Shown here piece by piece: positions 17,231-26,170 of a stretch of 64,000 nt of DNA. The position numbers were made by a program, and so were the translations under genes. The number at the start of each line of letters is the position of its first letter. Position 1 is the first letter of the stretch. The stretch spans positions 8,120,501 to 8,184,500 of the forward strand of contig NZ_CP073766.1 in the NCBI RefSeq assembly GCF_018255755.1. The letters run 5' to 3'. The notes beneath the pieces were generated by a model that was not told where the DNA came from, ran no database searches, and was given only the letters and a program-made list of their open reading frames with translations. Origin of the DNA: Chitinophaga sp. HK235. Lineage in GTDB: Bacteria; Bacteroidota; Bacteroidia; Chitinophagales; Chitinophagaceae.

Positions 17231-18814
17231 TTATTTATGTATTTCGGAAGTGAAGTTGAACTGAATGTCCGGGTTGTTGGTTCTTTCAGTGTTGAGGTAC
17301 CATTCGGACTGGGCGAGATAAACGAGGTGGCCATCTTTGTCTTCCACGATATTGGAAGATTTGAAGCGGATGAAGTCCTCGATTTTGTTTTTAGGTCCGG
17401 TGATCCAGCAGGCCTTATAAAAAGGCAGGGTATTGAACTGGGCTGCGGCACCATATTCCTGCAGGAGACGGTACTGGATAACTTCAAACTGGAGGTCGCC
17501 TACGCAGCCGATGATTTTGCGGTTGCCACCATGTTGGGTGAACAGCTGGGCAACTCCTTCATCTGTGAGCTGACGGATACCTTTTTCGAGCTGTTTGGTT
17601 TTCATCGGGTCTTTATTGACCAGTTCCTTAAACAGTTCGGGTGAGAAGCTGGGGATACCGGTGATGTAGAAGTTTTCGCCTTCGGTGAGGGTATCACCGA
17701 TTTTGAAGTTGCCGGTATCGAACAGACCTACTACGTCGCCAGGGAAGGCATCGTCCACAATATTTTTTTCACGGGCCAGGAAGCTGTAAGGGTTGCTGAA
17801 GCGCACGTCTTTGTCGAGGCGAACGTGATGATAGAATTTATTTCTTTCGAATTTGCCGGAGCAAACGCGGAGGAAGGCGATACGGTCGCGGTGACGAGGG
17901 TCCAGGTTGGCGTGGATTTTAAATATAAATCCGCTGAATTTTTCTTCGTGAACATCGATTTCGCGGGTGGAGGATTCCCGGTTGCGGGGGATGGGGGCAA
18001 TTTCCACGAAGGTGTCCAGGAGGTCCTTTACACCGAAGTTGTTAACGGCACTACCGAAGAATACGGGTGCTAGTTTGCCTTCGAGGTATTCTTCCTTGTT
18101 GAAGGTGTCGTACACGCCTTCTATCAGTTCCACATCGCCACGGAGCTGAGCGGCATCGATCTTGTCGAAGTGCTCATCTACAAAGCTGCTGCTGAGGTCG
18201 GGGAGTGCCACCACATCTTCGTCGGTAGCTTTTTTATTGGGCTGGAAAGCGACGAAGCTTTTGTCGTACAGGTTGTATACACCTTTGAAGTCCTTACCCA
18301 TATTGATGGGCCAGCTGAGGGGCCTTACGCGGATACTCAGTTTTTCTTCCAGTTCATCGAGCAGGTCGAAGGGATACTTACCATCGCGGTCCATTTTATT
18401 GACGAAGATGATTACCGGAGTATCGCGCATGCGGCAGACTTCCATCAGTCTTTCGGTTTGTGCTTCCACCCCTTTTACGCAGTCGATTACCAGCACTACG
18501 CTGTCTACTGCGGTGAGGGTGCGGTAGGTATCTTCCGCAAAGTCTTTGTGACCGGGGGTATCCAGCAGGTTGACCAGGATATCGCGATATTCGAAGGTCA
18601 TTACGGAAGTAGCTACGGAGATACCTCTTTGCCGTTCTATTTCCATGAAGTCGGAAGTGGTGTGCTTCTTGATTTTGTTGGATTTCACCGCGCCGGCAGT
18701 CTGAATGGCGCCGCCAAACAGGAGGAATTTCTCTGTGAGGGTGGTTTTACCGGCGTCCGGGTGGGCGATGATAGCAAAGGATTTTCTTTTATTTATTTCG
18801 TTAGCGTACTTCAT
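17231..18814 (-). CDS. prfC: Peptide chain release factor 3
   Basis: A translational GTPase of 527 residues that recycles RF1/RF2 from the ribosome. G1 is AHPDAGKTT, the switch region carries ERQRGISV, G3 is DTPGHKDF and G4 is NKMD. RF3-specific sequences follow: WPINMGKDFKGVYNL and the domain II/III parts with VGDLQFEV. Length and order match bacterial RF3. The leader is about 20 bases long and a good -7 element precedes it. Confidence 0.96.
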   Translation of the reverse strand: MKYANEINKRKSFAIIAHPDAGKTTLTEKFLLFGGAIQTAGAVKSNKIKKHTTSDFMEIERQRGISVATSVMTFEYRDILVNLLDTPGHKDFAEDTYRTLTAVDSVVLVIDCVKGVEAQTERLMEVCRMRDTPVIIFVNKMDRDGKYPFDLLDELEEKLSIRVRPLSWPINMGKDFKGVYNLYDKSFVAFQPNKKATDEDVVALPDLSSSFVDEHFDKIDAAQLRGDVELIEGVYDTFNKEEYLEGKLAPVFFGSAVNNFGVKDLLDTFVEIAPIPRNRESSTREIDVHEEKFSGFIFKIHANLDPRHRDRIAFLRVCSGKFERNKFYHHVRLDKDVRFSNPYSFLAREKNIVDDAFPGDVVGLFDTGNFKIGDTLTEGENFYITGIPSFSPELFKELVNKDPMKTKQLEKGIRQLTDEGVAQLFTQHGGNRKIIGCVGDLQFEVIQYRLLQEYGAAAQFNTLPFYKACWITGPKNKIEDFIRFKSSNIVEDKDGHLVYLAQSEWYLNTERTNNPDIQFNFTSEIHK

Positions 18815-18834
18815 ATAGAACCAAAAAATGGCTG

Positions 18835-18842
18835 CAAAGGTA
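18835..18842 (-). promoter_or_regulatory. -7 promoter element of prfC
   Basis: The minus strand reads TACCTTTG followed by CA, the most common form of the Bacteroidota -7 box. It ends 20 bases before the prfC ATG. A -33 element was not obvious. Confidence 0.5.
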
Positions 18843-18881
18843 ACTAAATTTTTTTTCCGGCTATATTTCGTGTTTATTGGC

Positions 18882-18912
18882 TTGAAGTGAGTAGATAAAT
18901 CCGTTAAATTTG
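18882..18912 (+). promoter_or_regulatory. Promoter of the ABC permease gene
   Basis: A TTG at 18882-18884 and TAAATTTG at 18905-18912 are separated by 20 bases, the expected -33/-7 spacing. The ATG at 18917 follows after four bases, so the transcript may be leaderless. Confidence 0.5.
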
Positions 18913-18916
18913 GAAT

Positions 18917-20170
18917 ATGATAGCAACCCTAAAAATATTAGTGACTAGTTTGAAGATGGCTATACAGGAGCTGCGGGTGAATAAGTTGCGTACTTTTTTG
19001 TCGCTGCTGGGTATCACGATCGGTATCTTCTGTATTATTGCTGTTTTTACGCTCACCAACAGCCTCGAAAGGAATATCCGTACAGACCTTGCCCAGTTGG
19101 GAGATGATGTTATATACGTCCAGAAATGGCCCTGGGGGGGTAACGGAGATTATCCCTGGTGGAAATATATGAACCGGCCGGTGCCGGAGTACAAAGATTT
19201 CCGGATAATACAGGATAAGGTGCAGAGCGCCAGTTTTTCCTCTTTCAACTTTGATGTAGCTGGCAAAAAGGTGGAATATGGGAATGATTATATGGAGGGT
19301 GTGTCCCTGATGGCGGTGAGCAATGATTTTGACCGGATTCAGCAGCTGCAGATCTCTCATGGGCGTTTTTTCGCCAATACGGAGTGCAACAGCGGTGTTA
19401 ATGTGGGCATCCTGGGCGCAACCGTCTGGGATGGACTTTTCCCTTCTGCGGAGCAGGCATTGGGTAAAACCGTGCGGGTGATGGGCCGGGATGTGAAGAT
19501 TGTAGGGGTGTTGAAGAAAAAGGGAGAGAGTATGATAGGCGGGCTGAATTATGATAACGGGATTATGGTGCCATACCGTTTTGCCCGCACCCTGGTGGAT
19601 GAGCGTCGTAATGCGGACCCGTATATTCTGGTGAAGGCCAGGCCCGGTGCATCTATGTCCCAGCTGAAAGATGAGCTGAAAGGGGTTTTGCGGGCAGCCC
19701 ACCGGTTGAAACCCAGGGAGGACGATGATTTTGCCTTGAATGAGATCAGTTCTGCCAGTGACAGCCTTAATTCCATCTTTAGTGCGATCAACGCAGGAGG
19801 TTTTTTTATTGGGATCTTCGCCCTGATCGTAGGAGCTTTCGGGATAGCCAATATTATGTTTGTGACGGTGAAGGAGAGAACAAGCATTATTGGCCTGAAA
19901 AAAGCCATAGGAGCCAAAAGGGGTATTATCCTGGCGGAATTTCTGATGGAAGCGGTGCTTTTATGTCTTATCGGGGGAGCTTTTGGGCTGGTGCTGGTAT
20001 ATGTCTGTACAGTTGTCATAAATTTGGTCAGCCCCTTCGAGATGTTCCTTTCCCTGAACAACATTGTGCTGGGATTGGTTTTTTCTGCGGTGGTGGGTAT
20101 CCTGGCGGGCTTTATACCTGCATATTTTGCCAGCAAACTGGATCCGGTAGTGGCCATCAGGAGCAATTAA
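18917..20170 (+). CDS. ABC transporter permease, MacB/FtsX type
   Basis: An inner-membrane permease of 417 residues. TM1 is at about 24-46 (KLRTFLSLLGITIGIFCIIAV). A large periplasmic MacB_PCD domain covers about 50-270, and three C-terminal helices cover about 285-405 and carry the FtsX domain, with the coupling sequence ERTSIIGLKKAIGAK. These proteins drive mechanotransmission or export of lipoproteins, peptides or drugs together with a separate ATPase. No ATPase gene is adjacent, so the partner must be elsewhere. A start at 18956 is possible, but homologues usually carry the extra N-terminal residues. Confidence 0.87.
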   Translation: MIATLKILVTSLKMAIQELRVNKLRTFLSLLGITIGIFCIIAVFTLTNSLERNIRTDLAQLGDDVIYVQKWPWGGNGDYPWWKYMNRPVPEYKDFRIIQDKVQSASFSSFNFDVAGKKVEYGNDYMEGVSLMAVSNDFDRIQQLQISHGRFFANTECNSGVNVGILGATVWDGLFPSAEQALGKTVRVMGRDVKIVGVLKKKGESMIGGLNYDNGIMVPYRFARTLVDERRNADPYILVKARPGASMSQLKDELKGVLRAAHRLKPREDDDFALNEISSASDSLNSIFSAINAGGFFIGIFALIVGAFGIANIMFVTVKERTSIIGLKKAIGAKRGIILAEFLMEAVLLCLIGGAFGLVLVYVCTVVINLVSPFEMFLSLNNIVLGLVFSAVVGILAGFIPAYFASKLDPVVAIRSN

Positions 20171-20194
20171 TGATCATCCCTCAAATAATCTGTT

Positions 20195-20494
20195 ATGAAA
20201 ACAGTGCGGCTATTAACTGTTCTGATTATATTTGCAGCGTGCAAGACGTCACCGCCGATCAGTACATGCCGATATACGGGCGAGGTAAAGGATATGAGTG
20301 GTATTGACGGCTGCGGGTTGGTGATAGCCATGAAAGACGGCACCACACTGGAACCGGTAGAGTTTGCCAATCCGGGGTTTACCCTGAAGGCGGGTCAGGT
20401 GATAAAGTTTGATTTTATGGAGTTGAAAGACCGGATGTCGAACTGCATGGGAGGCCGGGTGGTGCGGATAGATTGCATACAGGAAACGAAATAA
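20195..20494 (+). CDS. Small lipoprotein (unknown)
   Basis: A 99-residue protein that I do not recognise by name. The N-terminal signal ends in IFAAC, a good lipobox. The mature part is a small beta-rich domain with four further cysteines (C25, C40, C84, C94 approximately), which could form two disulfides in the periplasm. Phrases such as DGTTLEPVEFANPGFTLKAG suggest a compact OB-like or SH3-like barrel. It lies between the permease and tsaD and ends at its own terminator. Confidence 0.65.
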   Translation: MKTVRLLTVLIIFAACKTSPPISTCRYTGEVKDMSGIDGCGLVIAMKDGTTLEPVEFANPGFTLKAGQVIKFDFMELKDRMSNCMGGRVVRIDCIQETK

Positions 20495-20515
20495 TGGATA
20501 GTAAGTATATAGAAG

Positions 20516-20541
20516 AGGCGGGAGTTTTCCCGCCTTTTTTG
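20516..20541 (+). terminator. Intrinsic terminator overlapping the tsaD promoter zone
   Basis: An 8-bp stem AGGCGGGA/TCCCGCCT (20516-20523, 20528-20535) with a four-base loop and a T run. The tsaD -7 box begins three bases after the T run. Confidence 0.8.
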
Positions 20542-20543
20542 TT

Positions 20544-20551
20544 TATTTTTG
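20544..20551 (+). promoter_or_regulatory. -7 promoter element of tsaD
   Basis: TATTTTTG matches TAnnTTTG and ends only six bases before the tsaD ATG, which implies a leaderless or nearly leaderless mRNA. Confidence 0.4.
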
Positions 20552-20557
20552 CCGCTT

Positions 20558-21562
20558 ATGTCAGTGAAAATACTAGCGATTGAATCTTCCTGTGACGACA
20601 CCGGTGCGGCAGTGCTGGTAGACGGAAAGATCCTTTCCAACCATATAGCGAACCAGAAAGTACATGAACAGTACGGAGGTGTGATTCCTGAGCTGGCCTC
20701 CCGGGCTCATCAGGAGAACATCGTGCCGGTAGTGGATATTGCCCTGCGTACAGCGGGGGTGAAAGCGGAGGAGCTGAGTGCCATTGCGTTTACCCAGTCT
20801 CCGGGCCTGATAGGCTCTCTGCTGGTAGGCAGTTGTTTTGCCAAATCCATGGCTATGGCCCTGGATATTCCGTTGATAGGGGTGCACCATATGCAGGCAC
20901 ATGTACTGGCTAATTTTATTGACGATCCCAAACCTTCCTTCCCTTTTCTTTGCCTGACGGTGTCCGGAGGACATACCCAGATTGTGTTGTGTGAGAGTCC
21001 GCTTAAAATGCGGGTTATCGGGGAAACCCTGGATGACGCAGCCGGCGAAGCCTTTGATAAAAGTGCCAAAATCCTGGGCCTGCCTTATCCCGGCGGTCCG
21101 TTGATCGATAAATATGCCAAAACAGGAGACCCTAACCGTTTTAAGTTTCCGGAGCCGCGTATCCCTGAGCTGAACTTCAGTTTCAGCGGTCTGAAAACAG
21201 CCATTCTGTATTTCCTGCAGGAGAATCTGCAGAAGGACCCGGATTTCATCAGCAAAAACCTGCCTGATATCTGTGCTTCCATCCAGGGGCGTATCATCAG
21301 CATCCTGCTCAACAAGGTGCTGAAAGCCACCAAGGAAACGGGAGTGCGGGATGTGGCCATCGCCGGCGGGGTGAGTGCCAACAGTGGACTGAGGGCCGCT
21401 TTGCAGGAGTATGGTGAAAAATATAACTGGCGCACCTTTATCCCTAAATTTGAGTACTGTACTGATAATGCCGGTATGATCGGCATTACAGCGTATTACA
21501 AGTACCTGGCCGGTGAGTTTTCCCCGCTGGATGCCGTACCTACGGCCAGGGCTGCATTTTAA
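20558..21562 (+). CDS. tsaD: tRNA N6-adenosine threonylcarbamoyltransferase
   Basis: TsaD transfers threonylcarbamoyl to A37 of ANN-decoding tRNAs, together with TsaB and TsaE. About 334 residues, standard length. The ASKHA start ILAIESSCDDTGAAV is at the N-terminus, the metal-binding HHMQAH motif is near residue 110, and the nucleotide-binding loops (VSGGHTQIV, SFSGLKTA, GGVSANSGLR and DNAGMIG) are all present. The ATG at 20558 is the only start that gives the canonical N-terminus. The TsaB and TsaE genes are not nearby. Confidence 0.97.
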   Translation: MSVKILAIESSCDDTGAAVLVDGKILSNHIANQKVHEQYGGVIPELASRAHQENIVPVVDIALRTAGVKAEELSAIAFTQSPGLIGSLLVGSCFAKSMAMALDIPLIGVHHMQAHVLANFIDDPKPSFPFLCLTVSGGHTQIVLCESPLKMRVIGETLDDAAGEAFDKSAKILGLPYPGGPLIDKYAKTGDPNRFKFPEPRIPELNFSFSGLKTAILYFLQENLQKDPDFISKNLPDICASIQGRIISILLNKVLKATKETGVRDVAIAGGVSANSGLRAALQEYGEKYNWRTFIPKFEYCTDNAGMIGITAYYKYLAGEFSPLDAVPTARAAF

Positions 21563-21737
21563 TATAACCGACAGATACTGTGGATGTAAGGTGAGGAATG
21601 CCAGCACGTTATGGGCTGTGGCAGGCAATTTACCACTACTAAAAGAGAAGATGCTATCCCTTTCTTTTAGTTTAACGATTTAGCTTTAACCCTTTCCTAC
21701 AGGATCTGTAGGCATATCAAAAGGACTTGTTTGTATT

Positions 21738-23870
21738 ATGAAGAAGATCATCATTTTTTTATGGGGGTTGTCTGTCTCCACTGCGGCCCTGGCACAAGAC
21801 ACGGTATTGCAGAACAGCTGGAAGAACCAGAAGTATTCCATGTTCATCCACTGGGGAGCTATTTATTCCACCCTGGGTGGCGTATGGGAGGGGAAGCCTG
21901 TTACCCGTGGCTACAGTGAGCAGATACAGTCACATGCCGGGATTTACAGCGATGTGTATGGTGATGTGGCCAAACAGTTTAATCCGCAGTACTGGAATGC
22001 CGACTCTATTGTGCTGCTGGCCAAAGCGGCTGGAATGAAGTCGGTAGTGATGACCTCCAAACATCATGATGGTTTTTGTATGTTCCATTCCGCCTACACC
22101 GATTATAACGTGGTAGATGCCACCCCGTTTAAGCGGGATGTGCTGAAGGAACTGTCAGATGCCTGCCGGCGGCATGGCCTGAAATTCGGGATGTATTTTT
22201 CCCTGATAGACTGGCATTTCCCGCAGGCTTATCCTATCTCCAGCAGTAACAGTGATCCTATCACTCCCGAACATCATGAGTTCAATAAAAAACAGGTGAC
22301 GGAGCTGATGACCAACTACGGTCCTGTATCTGAGATATGGTTTGATATGGGCTCTTTGACATCTGCCCAGAGTGAGGACCTGGCAGAAATCGTCCATCAT
22401 CTGCAGCCTGGTTGTATGGTAAGCGGCCGGCTGGGCAATGATGCCGGTGATTTTTGTGTAATGGGCGACAACCAGTATCCGGACTATAAAATTGCTTCTG
22501 CCTGGCAAACACCGGCTTCTGTATATGATGAGACCTGGGGATACCGCTCCTGGCAACAACACGGTCCTGTGGCAGACAAGGCGCATGAGAAGCTGGCAGG
22601 ACTTATCAAAGTGGTGAGTCGTGGCGGCAACTACCTGCTGAACATTGGCCCACGCGGAGATGGATCAGTAGTGGACTTTGAAAAAGAAGTGCTGCTGGCC
22701 AACGGCGAGTGGCTGAAACATAACGGGGAGGCCATTTATGGCGCGCAGGCTAACCCCTTTGATACTACGTTTGCCTGGGGAGAGATCACAACCAAACCTG
22801 GAAAATTATATCTGCACCTGCTACAAGCGCCTGCAGGCGGGATTATCACGTTGCCGGGGCTGACCAGCCAGGTGACGCAGGTGAGCCTGCTGGATGGTAA
22901 TAAAAAGCTGCAGTGTAAAGTGTCCGTTAAAAACGGTGCGACTGTTATCCAGCTGCCTGCCGGATTCCAGGTACCAGACAAAACCGTTCAGGTGCTGACG
23001 CTCAGCTGTAAGGATAGGGTAGACATTGTGCCGGTGCACCTGTTGAAAAACCCGGCTGTACTGAGCAGGGCTAATGCTACTCCTTTATACAGCTTCTCTG
23101 GTATTGATTACGACAGTTACTATCGCAGCCAGGTAGGTGACCGCTGGACTTTCACCGCCGGTAAACCTGCACGCCTCAGCGTGGTGTACAGTGCCGCAGA
23201 ACAGGACAGGGCAGTGCGTTTCACACTCAATGGTATGGCGCGTGAAATTACCCTTAACAAAGGAGTGCCCAAAAAACTGAACAACCATCCGGAACAGCTG
23301 CAATGGGGCCCGATGTATTATTCCGGTCCTTACTGGTCAGGTATTGACGGTGTACACGGGGATTTACGGCATATTGATGTGTCGAAGCCATTGTCTGCCA
23401 AAGCCGGTAAGCCATGGACATTGCGTGCTGACTGGAAAAATGATGAATTACAAACCACGCCGGGTGACCGTAACCTGGGCTGGTACATATTACAGGAAAT
23501 TACCGCTCCGGTGGCGGGCAGCTACCTGGTAGGATTTACCAGCGGAGATGGTATCGCCGTATATTTGAACGGAGAAGAACAGGTAGTATATAACAATCCT
23601 GAAAGGGGTGGTAAACAAACGGAAGTGCTGCTGTTGCCTTTAAAAGCAGGTAAAAACCAGCTGGTGGTGAAGTTTTACAGCCGTTTTGCGAAGCAGTCAG
23701 TATGGGCTATTCACCGTAATGTGCCGCAGGTAATGTATATACAGCCATTGCCACAGCAGGTAGCCGGTAGCGAGGATATACAAGCCCTGGAGGTAAGGCA
23801 GGCGAGGCCGGTGTCTGTGCACCGTAATCTGCGGATGCCTAATTTGTCAATTGAGATGGAGCAAAAATAA
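21738..23870 (+). CDS. Secreted alpha-L-fucosidase, GH29
   Basis: An exported retaining fucosidase of 710 residues. A signal peptide covers 1-20 (ALAQ). The GH29 barrel covers about 25-345 and includes FIHWGAIYS, TSKHHDGFCMF and EIWFDMG, where D203 is the expected nucleophile, then GNYLLNIGPRGDG. The C-terminal half has beta domains. About 560-660 looks like a PA14/carbohydrate-binding type module (GSYLVGFTSGDGIAVYLNGE). It probably releases fucose from plant or animal glycans in the periplasm. No other fucose genes are adjacent. Confidence 0.92.
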   Translation: MKKIIIFLWGLSVSTAALAQDTVLQNSWKNQKYSMFIHWGAIYSTLGGVWEGKPVTRGYSEQIQSHAGIYSDVYGDVAKQFNPQYWNADSIVLLAKAAGMKSVVMTSKHHDGFCMFHSAYTDYNVVDATPFKRDVLKELSDACRRHGLKFGMYFSLIDWHFPQAYPISSSNSDPITPEHHEFNKKQVTELMTNYGPVSEIWFDMGSLTSAQSEDLAEIVHHLQPGCMVSGRLGNDAGDFCVMGDNQYPDYKIASAWQTPASVYDETWGYRSWQQHGPVADKAHEKLAGLIKVVSRGGNYLLNIGPRGDGSVVDFEKEVLLANGEWLKHNGEAIYGAQANPFDTTFAWGEITTKPGKLYLHLLQAPAGGIITLPGLTSQVTQVSLLDGNKKLQCKVSVKNGATVIQLPAGFQVPDKTVQVLTLSCKDRVDIVPVHLLKNPAVLSRANATPLYSFSGIDYDSYYRSQVGDRWTFTAGKPARLSVVYSAAEQDRAVRFTLNGMAREITLNKGVPKKLNNHPEQLQWGPMYYSGPYWSGIDGVHGDLRHIDVSKPLSAKAGKPWTLRADWKNDELQTTPGDRNLGWYILQEITAPVAGSYLVGFTSGDGIAVYLNGEEQVVYNNPERGGKQTEVLLLPLKAGKNQLVVKFYSRFAKQSVWAIHRNVPQVMYIQPLPQQVAGSEDIQALEVRQARPVSVHRNLRMPNLSIEMEQK

Positions 23871-23872
23871 GA

Positions 23873-24595
23873 ATGGGCAATACATTTTTTCAATTCAAGC
23901 AGTTTAAGGTAGATCAGGCGCATTGCGCGATGAAAGTATGTACAGACGCCTGTATACAGGGTGCTTTCACTGCGCAGTACCTATCTGCCTCCGATATAAC
24001 GGTGTCGGCTATACTGGATATAGGAGCCGGCACCGGTCTGCTTAGTCTGATGTTGGCACAGGAGGTGTCTGTACCCGTAACGGCTGTGGAACTGGACCCG
24101 GCAGCTGCCATGCAGGCTGCGGCCAATTTTCAGGCTTCGCCGTGGGCGGACCGTCTGGTGCTAACGCAGGAGGATATACGAAAAATGACAGCCCCGCAGC
24201 CTTTTGATTTTATTATCACCAACCCACCGTTTTATGAAGCCGCTCTGAAGAGCGGGCATGCGCAGAAAGACCAGGCGATGCATGCCACCAATCTCAGTTA
24301 TGCCGACCTGCTGGACGCTATCGGCCGTAATCTCCGGGAGGGTGGTGAGTTTTCGGTGTTATTGCCCTATGTGCAGTTTGAAGTGTTCACGGCATTGGCA
24401 TCAACAAAAGGTTATCATCCCCGGAAAGTATTACGTGTAAAACAAAGTGTAAAACACGGGTATTTCCGGGCCACCGGTATCTTCAGCAAAACCCCGGGCC
24501 ATACTGACACAGAGGAGTTGGCCATTTATGATGAAAACAACCGTTATACTCCTGCCTTTGAGGCCTTGCTGCGGCCTTATTACCTGAAGTTATAA
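23873..24595 (+). CDS. tRNA1(Val) A37 N6-methyltransferase, TrmN6/YfiC-like
   Basis: A SAM-dependent class I methyltransferase of 240 residues. The start FFQFKQFKVDQAHCAMKVCTD contains the MKV-TDA signature of the TrmN6 family. Motif I is LDIGAGTGLLSLMLAQ, the acidic ribose-binding residue is in TAVELDP, and the catalytic N6-adenine motif IV is NPPFY. It begins two bases after the fucosidase stop and converges with the dehydrogenase gene, overlapping it by six bases at the 3' ends. Confidence 0.88.
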   Translation: MGNTFFQFKQFKVDQAHCAMKVCTDACIQGAFTAQYLSASDITVSAILDIGAGTGLLSLMLAQEVSVPVTAVELDPAAAMQAAANFQASPWADRLVLTQEDIRKMTAPQPFDFIITNPPFYEAALKSGHAQKDQAMHATNLSYADLLDAIGRNLREGGEFSVLLPYVQFEVFTALASTKGYHPRKVLRVKQSVKHGYFRATGIFSKTPGHTDTEELAIYDENNRYTPAFEALLRPYYLKL

Positions 24596-25801
24596 GGGAT
24601 GTACATAGTCTTCCAGATAGGCGAACGGCTCGGTAAGCATTCCGTTGGCTGCGATGGTAGCCTGGGCTATCATGGGGCTTTGTTCCTTCAGTAATTCTTC
24701 AAAAACATATTTCATGATCTGGTCACCGAAGTACTGGGAGGCGTCCCGGGGCAGTTCGTTGGGCAGGTTGCTCACGCACATCATATCCACTGTATCAGGG
24801 AGATAGGGGGCTGTTTGTTGCATGGTGGTTTTTACAATGCCATATACAGGGTCTTCGATGGTGCTGTCGCCCAGGTTGCAGGGCACGGAGCCGTTGGTAT
24901 CGTCTGTAATGTCGGCGATCACCCGGATGCGGAAGTTTTCCTTTTTCAGGTCTTCCGGAGAGAACAGAGGAGGGATGTTGTGGTCCCAGTAAATACCGTT
25001 CATTAGTATATCGCTGACCGTTAGATACGGGCGGAAGCGGCATTCGTAGTTTTCCGGGTGGGCGTGGAAGTCGGCCCGGCTGTATGTTTTATCGTTTTTA
25101 CGCAGATAAAGTTCTCCTGCTTTCAGCTGGGTATAAACGGGATAGGCGTATTGATTAACCAGATATTCTTCCGGCGGGATGTATTTGATACCCAGCAGTC
25201 CCATGATCTCCAGCACGCCTGCAGCCACGCGACCGGAGCCGGTGAGGACGATTTTCATCGGTGGCAGCTTGATGCCGAAATAGTGTGAGATCAGTTCCTG
25301 AAAGTCGTGGCAGGTATGCACTGGTTTAAAAGAGAAGGTGCCGGTTTTCCGGCCTAAAGCCTGCAGGCCGTTATGCGCGCCCACTACTCCCGCAAAGAAG
25401 CCGAAGCCCAGGATCCGCTGTCCGTCAGGGTGTACGAGGCATTCATAATCTATCAGCGTGATATTTTTTTCCAGGATCACCTGCAGCATATGCTGGTTAT
25501 GCGGTTGTTTCTTTTTGGTGTGGCTAAAGAAAAGGTAGGTTTTATTGGGAATGAGATATTCCGGCGGTACTTCCTTGATACCCAGCAGCAGCTGGCACTG
25601 GCTGAGATCTTCCTGCAGCGTGATGCCTGCCCTTTGGTATTCTTCATCCTTAAAACAGCGATGGGCGGAGGGTTGTACCAGTATTTCCACCTGCGGAAAA
25701 TGGTGCATGATCCATTGGCATTGTTTGGGCGCAAAAGCCACGCGGTTATCGTGTGGTTGTTTTTCTTCCCTGATAAGTCCTATTGAGATCTTTTTTTCCA
25801 T
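24590..25801 (-). CDS. Saccharopine dehydrogenase (LYS1)-like / alanine dehydrogenase-PNT family oxidoreductase
   Basis: A cytoplasmic NAD(P)-dependent protein of 403 residues. The N-terminus (IGLIREEKQPHDNRVAFAPKQ) matches the N-terminal domain of the alanine dehydrogenase/transhydrogenase family. A Rossmann segment appears as KIVLTGSGRVAAGVLEIMGLLG, and the C-terminal half has the LYS1-like IADITDDTNGSVPCNL and DSTIEDPVYGI. Fungal LYS1 forms lysine from saccharopine, while bacterial homologues may act in lysine breakdown or on other 2-amino acids. The exact substrate is uncertain. Confidence 0.75.
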   Translation of the reverse strand: MEKKISIGLIREEKQPHDNRVAFAPKQCQWIMHHFPQVEILVQPSAHRCFKDEEYQRAGITLQEDLSQCQLLLGIKEVPPEYLIPNKTYLFFSHTKKKQPHNQHMLQVILEKNITLIDYECLVHPDGQRILGFGFFAGVVGAHNGLQALGRKTGTFSFKPVHTCHDFQELISHYFGIKLPPMKIVLTGSGRVAAGVLEIMGLLGIKYIPPEEYLVNQYAYPVYTQLKAGELYLRKNDKTYSRADFHAHPENYECRFRPYLTVSDILMNGIYWDHNIPPLFSPEDLKKENFRIRVIADITDDTNGSVPCNLGDSTIEDPVYGIVKTTMQQTAPYLPDTVDMMCVSNLPNELPRDASQYFGDQIMKYVFEELLKEQSPMIAQATIAANGMLTEPFAYLEDYVHPL

Positions 25802-25858
25802 ACTTCAATTTACTGTAAATTCTTACGCAAGAATTTTTTGCAGATAGTTGAAATTTAT

Positions 25859-25890
25859 TTTGCAGATTAAAAAAAGATTTTCTACATTTG
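25859..25890 (+). promoter_or_regulatory. Promoter of tRNA-Leu
   Basis: TTTG at 25859-25862 and TACATTTG at 25883-25890 are separated by exactly 20 bases, the best full -33/-7 match in the window. The tRNA begins 38 bases after the -7 box. Confidence 0.7.
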
Positions 25891-25928
25891 CATCCCGCAA
25901 TTGACGCGGAAAGGTCTTGTAAAAGATT

Positions 25929-26012
25929 GCCCAGATGGCGGAATTGGTAGACGCGCTAGACTCAAAATCTTGTTTCGGCAACGGAGTGCAGGTTCGATTC
26001 CTGTTCTGGGCA
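25929..26012 (+). tRNA. tRNA-Leu (anticodon CAA)
   Basis: An 84-base type II tRNA. The acceptor arms GCCCAGA/TCTGGGC pair completely, and the D loop holds AATTGGTAGAC. The anticodon loop CTCAAAA places CAA at 25963-25965, a variable arm follows (GTTTCGGCAAC region), and the T arm is GCAGGTTCGATTCCTGT. The CCA end is not encoded. The anticodon stem (CTAGA/TCTTG) has one U-U mismatch at its second pair. It is followed at 158 bases by a recombinase remnant, so its 3' end is a plausible integration site. Confidence 0.93.
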
Positions 26013-26170
26013 CAAGATAAAGCCTTCATAATCAGTAGATTATGAAGGCTTTTTTGTTTTCCGCAACTTTCAATCCTGCCACTTTTATTCACTTTCAATC
26101 ACTTACTCCCGTTTTTCTGACACACATGCCGGCACTTACATGGTACATCATTTGGCGCACATAAAGGAAA

